Shown here one piece after another: positions 60,226 to 64,000 of a DNA stretch of 64,000 nt. How positions within the stretch are numbered: the stretch's first letter is position 1; every line of letters starts with the position of its first letter. The DNA is from Ceratotherium simum simum. Taxonomy: Eukaryota > Chordata > Mammalia > Perissodactyla > Rhinocerotidae. Below the pieces are notes generated by a model. The model was not told the DNA's origin, made no database searches, and saw nothing but the letters and a program-made list of their open reading frames with translations. Made by a program: the position numbers and the translations under genes. The stretch is taken from contig NW_004454240.1 in assembly GCF_000283155.1 (NCBI RefSeq), forward strand, positions 33,276 through 97,275. Reading direction: 5' to 3'.

Positions 60226-61194
60226 GAAAGGAAATATTGTATGGACTATTTTTTTCAAGAAATGTAATAATAAAAGATTTATTATTAATTAATAATAAGA
60301 GAATAGCTAAGCAAACTGTGAGACATCTACTAGAGGGAAGATTATTGCAGACTAACATAAAATGTAAAACCATGGAAAATATTTATAAAATGTGAAGTTC
60401 TAAAAATTTTGGATTTTTGAAAATTAGTATGATTAAAACTTCCAGGTAATATAAGGGAGCAACAATAAAATAGTCCCAGGAACTTGGAAATAAAATTTGA
60501 TTCGAGAGTTAAACTATAAAATTAATGTACAATGAATCAAATGGAAAAATCACCTTCAAGAAACATAATAGCTTCCAGATTGATAAAACTTGACTATAAC
60601 TTGATTGATAATTTTGACATAGTTAAAGAAGGAATGTATCAGTGAGCCATGCAAGCATAGATAAGGAGAGTCAGTGAAGCCAACATGGCCAGAGAAGACT
60701 TGTCAGTTATTTAATCTTTGTGTGCCTTAGTTTCTCCATCTCTAAAATGGGGTTAATAATAGTATTTACTTCATAGGGTTATTGTATAAAACAAAATAGC
60801 TCTTAGTAAGGAGTGAGGCTTATTATTAAAGGGAGGGAATGTGGTGGCAATATAAACTGTCACAGTCTATTTCTCATTATCAAGCAGCATCCTGGTTTTT
60901 ATATATCAGTCTCTCATGAGGTAATAAGCATGAGTCAGCCTCCTGAGTCTGACCAGGTCTGGGACACTGAGAAGATCAAGTTTCTGAGACTGCAGGACTG
61001 AATGCCCAGCCTGGACTGAGGTTGAAAGCACCAAGGTAATGCCATCCTACAAGGCCTCTTGGTAGCCAGCCAGTTACCTTTATTGGTGACACGCTACCTT
61101 TGGCATTCCTAATCTATTCATACTTCTAAATAACTTGGGGGTCTGTGCAGAAAGAATAAAAGGACTAGAAAAAATAAACTAAAATATTAACAGG
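60226..61194. other. Single-copy-looking DNA with one MIR
   Basis: No exon recognised. It contains the MIR fragment at 60695-60790; the 62-codon frame at 60813-61001 has no recognisable domain. Confidence 0.5.
60695..60790 (+). mobile_element. MIR fragment, plus strand
   Basis: GTGCCTTAGTTTCTCCATCT, CTAAAATGGGGTTAATAATA and CATAGGGTTATTGT match the MIR core. Confidence 0.85.
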
Positions 61195-61310
61195 TGGTTG
61201 TGTGTGATGGAATTATGGGTAATTTGCTTTACTTTTTTACTTTTCTATACTTTCCAAGTTTTCTTTAGTGAGCATATATTACTTTAATATTTTTTAAACA
61301 TTTTTAAATG
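61195..61310 (+). mobile_element. Old L1-type 3' end fragment
   Basis: GATGGAATTATGGGTAATTT and CAAGTTTTCTTTAGTGAGCA resemble the terminal 3' UTR of old L1 families. Short and diverged. Confidence 0.5.
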
Positions 61311-62599
61311 ATGGTGAGGTGAAGAAAAAGAGAAGGCAGTAGTTTGAAGGGGACAAGGGCAGAGAAAGGGCTTTTGAGGCGACAGGTTGAGGGGAAGTTG
61401 TCAGGGAGTTAGGGGCAGAGCAGGGACAGAAATGAAGTAGCTTTGCCTGGAAATACTTTTTCTTCCCCTGTGCACTTGGGTCTTGCAGTGTCTTGTTACT
61501 TGCCAGTCACGGCATTTGTGTAGCTGGTGACTGCAATGGAAACTATTTGCTTGAGAATTCTAAGTGTATCACTCTCTAACTGTATCACTGACTGGCCGTT
61601 GAACCTGAAAGTCCCAGATCTGAGATCCGGAGCATTCCCTCCTCCTTCATCGTCAATATTACCAAATATTTGCTAGTCACCTCCTAGGTGCCTGGCTTTA
61701 TGCTAATTTGGGAGTGGGTGAGGGTGGGGGTTGGAACAGAGGGATCTTACGAGGAGAGACTAAATTTAGAAAAATAAAAAGATAAACGAAAATGCAAAAT
61801 CACTGTGGCCCGAGTAGGGTAGCTAGGGATGGCTTAGAATCGCCAATTCTTGGAGTCAGACTTGAAAAGTCAGTTGGTCTAATTCTGTTACCCCGCGATT
61901 CAGAGAGCAGGTGGTTCTTAAGCCGAGCCTTGAAAGACGTGCAGGGTTTAGATAAGCGGAGATCAAGAGGTGGGGGTTGGGGGCAGTAAAGGCAGGGAGC
62001 AAAGGCCCTGGGGCCGGGACACCGCTGGAGTGCGGACCGATTTCCTGCAGTCAGTGACCAGCGTTACCTACAGGCTTCTTTTCTAGCCTCCCTTTCTCCC
62101 CTTTATTTTCAGCTGAGGCTTTGTTGCCTCAGCTTTGTGACCTACGTGCGCATGAGGGAGCTTTCCAAAGCAGTTACACAATCTCCAGCTCCTCTCCGGC
62201 CAAGGCCGTCCTGAGACACTGCTGCCTCCTAGCCCACTTCCCTTCCTGGGGCACTCGCTTCCACACAGCGCACCACTGCCCCGTCCTTCCCAAGCCCGCC
62301 GATTCGCCAGTTTCTGAGGAATATCAAGTACCTTAGGAAGTTCCTTCTTGTTTGGTTTGGGTCGGAGTAAGGAGTTTAACCAGAGCTTTTAGTCAAACAT
62401 ATAAAATACAGTAAAGACCCGGAAATTCCAATTCTTTAGACCTTGAACGCAAACGTGCGTCCTTCTTTTTAGGACTGAAGTTACCGTAGGTTCCTAAAAC
62501 TAGTCCAGCAGAAGAAACCAGAGGAAACATCCTCCTCAACGTCCTGGGTGCACGGCAAGGGTGGAAAACTGAAACAGTCATTTGAGGCATTTCAAAAAT
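61311..62599. other. Upstream flank of PHKA1, single-copy-looking
   Basis: No interspersed repeat recognised. GC content rises towards 62000-62300. A GTGCGCATGAG motif at about 62146 resembles an NRF1 half-palindrome. It may contain proximal regulatory sequence, but nothing is provable by reading. Confidence 0.5.
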
Positions 62600-62818
62600 A
62601 AACCTCTGAAAGCACATTGCCAATGGTGACACATTCTCGGCCGCGGGGCGGGCGCGGGCGGGGCGGGCGCAGCGCGCAGCTGCCGGGACCTGCGGCGCCC
62701 GCCCCGCCTCCGGCTCGCGGCTCCCGCAAGGTGGAGGCGGTGCCGCGGCCAGTGACTCGCTGCCGCCGGCCGCACGGGAGGCTCTGGGCCGTGGCGGTCT
62801 CCGGGAGTTGAGCGGAGG

Positions 62819-62854
62819 ATGCAGGAGCCACACGCGGAGGCCGGACGGGCGTAA
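62819..62854 (+). other. Possible upstream ORF in PHKA1 leader
   Basis: ATG at 62819 opens 11 codons (MQEPHAEAGRA) ending at TAA 62852-62854, 247 bases before the main start. It matters only if transcription starts upstream of 62819, which is not known. It is the only ATG between there and 63102. Confidence 0.4.
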
Positions 62855-63101
62855 GGGTGGCGGAGAGCGGCGCCGGGGCGCTAGACCACGGGAGGCTCGG
62901 GCGCGCTGGCCTGTGGTGGGCTCCAGAGGCCACCGTTGTCCGGACAGCCGGCCGCAGGCCTGCGCGGTGAAAGCGCTCTGCCCGGACCTGGCGCTCCGGC
63001 TTCCCACAGCGTGGGTGGAGCTGTGTTGGAGTCTCCTTGGAGGACCGAGGGCCCCTGCGGCACCCGGGCCGTTTCTCTGAGGGGGTTGAAAACGTGGCGC
63101 C

Positions 63102-63179
63102 ATGAGGAGCCGGAGTAACTCGGGCGTCCGGCTGGACGGCTACGCTAGGCTGGTTCATCAGACCATCCTGTGCCATCAG
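63102..63179 (+). CDS. PHKA1: Phosphorylase kinase regulatory subunit alpha (muscle), coding exon 1
   Basis: The first 26 codons begin [18 protein letters not shown] and end TILCHQ, then a splice donor CAG|GTAAGTG. The start has G at -3 (GCCATGA). This is the known N-terminus of the phosphorylase kinase alpha subunits, the start of the glucoamylase-like domain. The ending CHQ fits PHKA1; as recalled, the liver paralogue PHKA2 has CYQ, so the call is PHKA1. The subunit is part of the (alpha-beta-gamma-delta)4 holoenzyme that phosphorylates glycogen phosphorylase; alpha is a large regulatory subunit, phosphorylated by PKA and prenylated. Codon 19 is His here, where I recall Gln in the human protein. 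Only exon 1 of a gene of over 30 exons is in the window. PHKA1 is X-linked in eutherians, which places the window. Confidence 0.88.
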
Positions 63180-63185
63180 GTAAGT
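63177..63185 (+). promoter_or_regulatory. PHKA1: PHKA1 exon 1 splice donor
   Basis: CAG|GTAAGT, a perfect consensus donor; the intron starts at 63180. Confidence 0.93.
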
Positions 63186-64000
63186 GAAGGGGTGTCGCCT
63201 GTAACCACCGAGCATGTGCAGTATGATAGCCTGGCCGGAGACCCTGGGTGAACCCCCGTGTGTCTGTAGCGGGTTCTCCCGCCCCCTAGCTGGGGAGGCC
63301 GTAAAGAACCCTGAAGAAAAGAGAGGTGTTGGGCCAGTAGCAGAACCCGAGTCAGGCACCGTTAGCCACCAGCCCTGAGTCATGGCGTCTGAGTCCCCCG
63401 CCCCCCAAGCCACAGCTGGGCTCCAGGGAGGCAGAGTTGAAAGATGTGTTGAAGCTTGTTTATTCACACACACACCCCGCCCGAGGTTTGGGAGTCATCT
63501 CCTTCCCCTTATGCCATAGAAAAGAAGTAGGGGAACATTTAGCCATCTTAAGACTAGATGATTGTGAAGACCTGAGGTACTTCATATATGCTGTTAGTTA
63601 TTTTTTCTACTCTATTTTTTTTGTGTGTGAGGAAGATTGGCCCTGAGCTAACATCTGCTGCCAATTCTCCCCTTTTTGCTTGAGAAAGATGGTCGCTGAG
63701 CTAACATCCATGCTGGTCTTCCTCTATTTTGTATGTGGGACGCTTCCACAGCATGGCTTGAGAGCCGTGTGTATGTCCACACCAGGGATCTGAACCCGTG
63801 AACCTAACCACTACATCACCAGGCCAGCCCCATTTTTTCCACTCCTTTAATGTTGGTTCTTTGTTGGTTGTTCATTCTTTCTAACTGGAAAGTTAAAACA
63901 CTGCCTTTCTTTTAATAATACCCACATTTCACACTTGTAAGGCTTCAGCCAGCTCTTGCCCCTTATTCAAAATAGCATTTGCTTGCACTTTGTCAGAAGA
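63180..64000 (+). other. PHKA1: PHKA1 intron 1, 5' part
   Basis: Intron 1 runs off the right edge. Apart from the CpG-island shoulder to about 63300 and one SINE, no element is recognised. The 69-codon frame at 63437-63646 runs into the SINE and is chance. Confidence 0.85.
63613..63831 (-). mobile_element. ERE-family SINE in PHKA1 intron 1, minus strand
   Basis: Reversed modules CTGAGCTAACATCTGCTGCC and CTGAGCTAACATCCATGCTG, reversed head CCACTACATCACCAGGCCAG. Flanking ATTTTTTCTACTC (63600-63612) and ATTTTTTCCACTC (63832-63844), 12 of 13 identical. It lies antisense to the gene. Confidence 0.93.

Larger units (their letters stand above)
62600..63300. promoter_or_regulatory. PHKA1: CpG island and promoter region of PHKA1
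   Basis: Very CpG-rich, most densely at 62636-63080, in an otherwise CpG-poor window. GC boxes GGGGCGGG (62645-62652) and GGGCGGGGCGGG (62656-62667) are Sp1-type sites. No TATA box is seen, as expected of a housekeeping-type promoter. The island covers the 5' UTR and coding exon 1 of PHKA1. Start site position is not determined. Confidence 0.85.

Noticed and set aside
62592..63473. Long minus-strand ORFs (293 and 236 codons) across the CpG island
   Set aside because: GC-rich DNA has few stops; the frames are Arg/Pro/Ala-rich, overlap one another and the antisense of PHKA1 exon 1, and show no domain.
1..64000. CRISPR arrays, operons, prophage or bacterial mobile systems
   Set aside because: Composition, SINE/LINE content and the spliced PHKA1 exon are mammalian; no regularly spaced repeats with unique spacers exist.

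Overview
Mammalian nuclear DNA, very probably from a perissodactyl and most likely an equid. The main clue is about twelve tRNA-derived SINEs of the ERE type (box-B-like head around GGTTCGGATCC, then a GATGTTAGC and/or a GGGGCTTTGGGG module) that are still nearly intact and bounded by clear target-site duplications. Donkey, zebra, tapir or rhinoceros cannot be excluded by reading. There are no bacterial-type genes, operons or CRISPR arrays.

The only host gene recognised is at the right end. The first coding exon of PHKA1 (phosphorylase kinase regulatory subunit alpha, muscle type) lies at 63102-63179, inside a CpG island and followed by a perfect splice donor. PHKA1 is X-linked in eutherians, so the window is probably X-chromosomal intergenic DNA upstream of PHKA1. 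This fits its very high LINE-1 content (about 55-60 percent, estimated by eye).

Layout. 1-1775: 5' part of a minus-strand L1. 1888-3858: old plus-strand L1 piece. 3859-9651 plus 16724-16781: a decayed class I endogenous retrovirus (ERV-1), carrying a minus-strand L1 fragment (4974-5970) and an MLT1-like LTR (7105-7480). 9652-16709: near-full-length L1-A, inserted exactly in the polyadenylation signal of the ERV-1 3' LTR. 16782-20060: mostly single-copy DNA with MIRs and one SINE. 20060-28985: an old L1M split by near-full-length L1-B (21238-27452) and its attached SINE. 29275-35437: near-full-length L1-C. 35509-42129: a second related ERV (ERV-2) with RNase H, integrase and env traces and a complete 3' LTR. 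42130-45905: two L1 3' fragments. 45906-50140: single-copy DNA, ancient L2 and MIR. 50165-55310: old L1/HAL1-type pieces. 55320-60225: one old L1 holding six later insertions. 60226-62600: single-copy DNA leading to the PHKA1 promoter.

None of the three near-full-length L1s looks autonomous: all have stops, frameshifts, lost starts or SINE insertions. Both ERVs are dead, with in-frame stops and substituted integrase catalytic residues.

The most interesting signal is at 56679-57282. It looks like a processed retrocopy whose RNA began antisense inside an L1 5' UTR, was spliced at a CAG|GT donor still visible in the L1 at 1247-1255, ended after an ATTAAA signal, and was reinserted with a 16-bp target-site duplication. 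Other notable points are different tandem monomers in the 5' UTRs of L1-A (248 bp) and L1-B (224 bp), and a SINE that seems to have carried about 41 nt of 3' flank.
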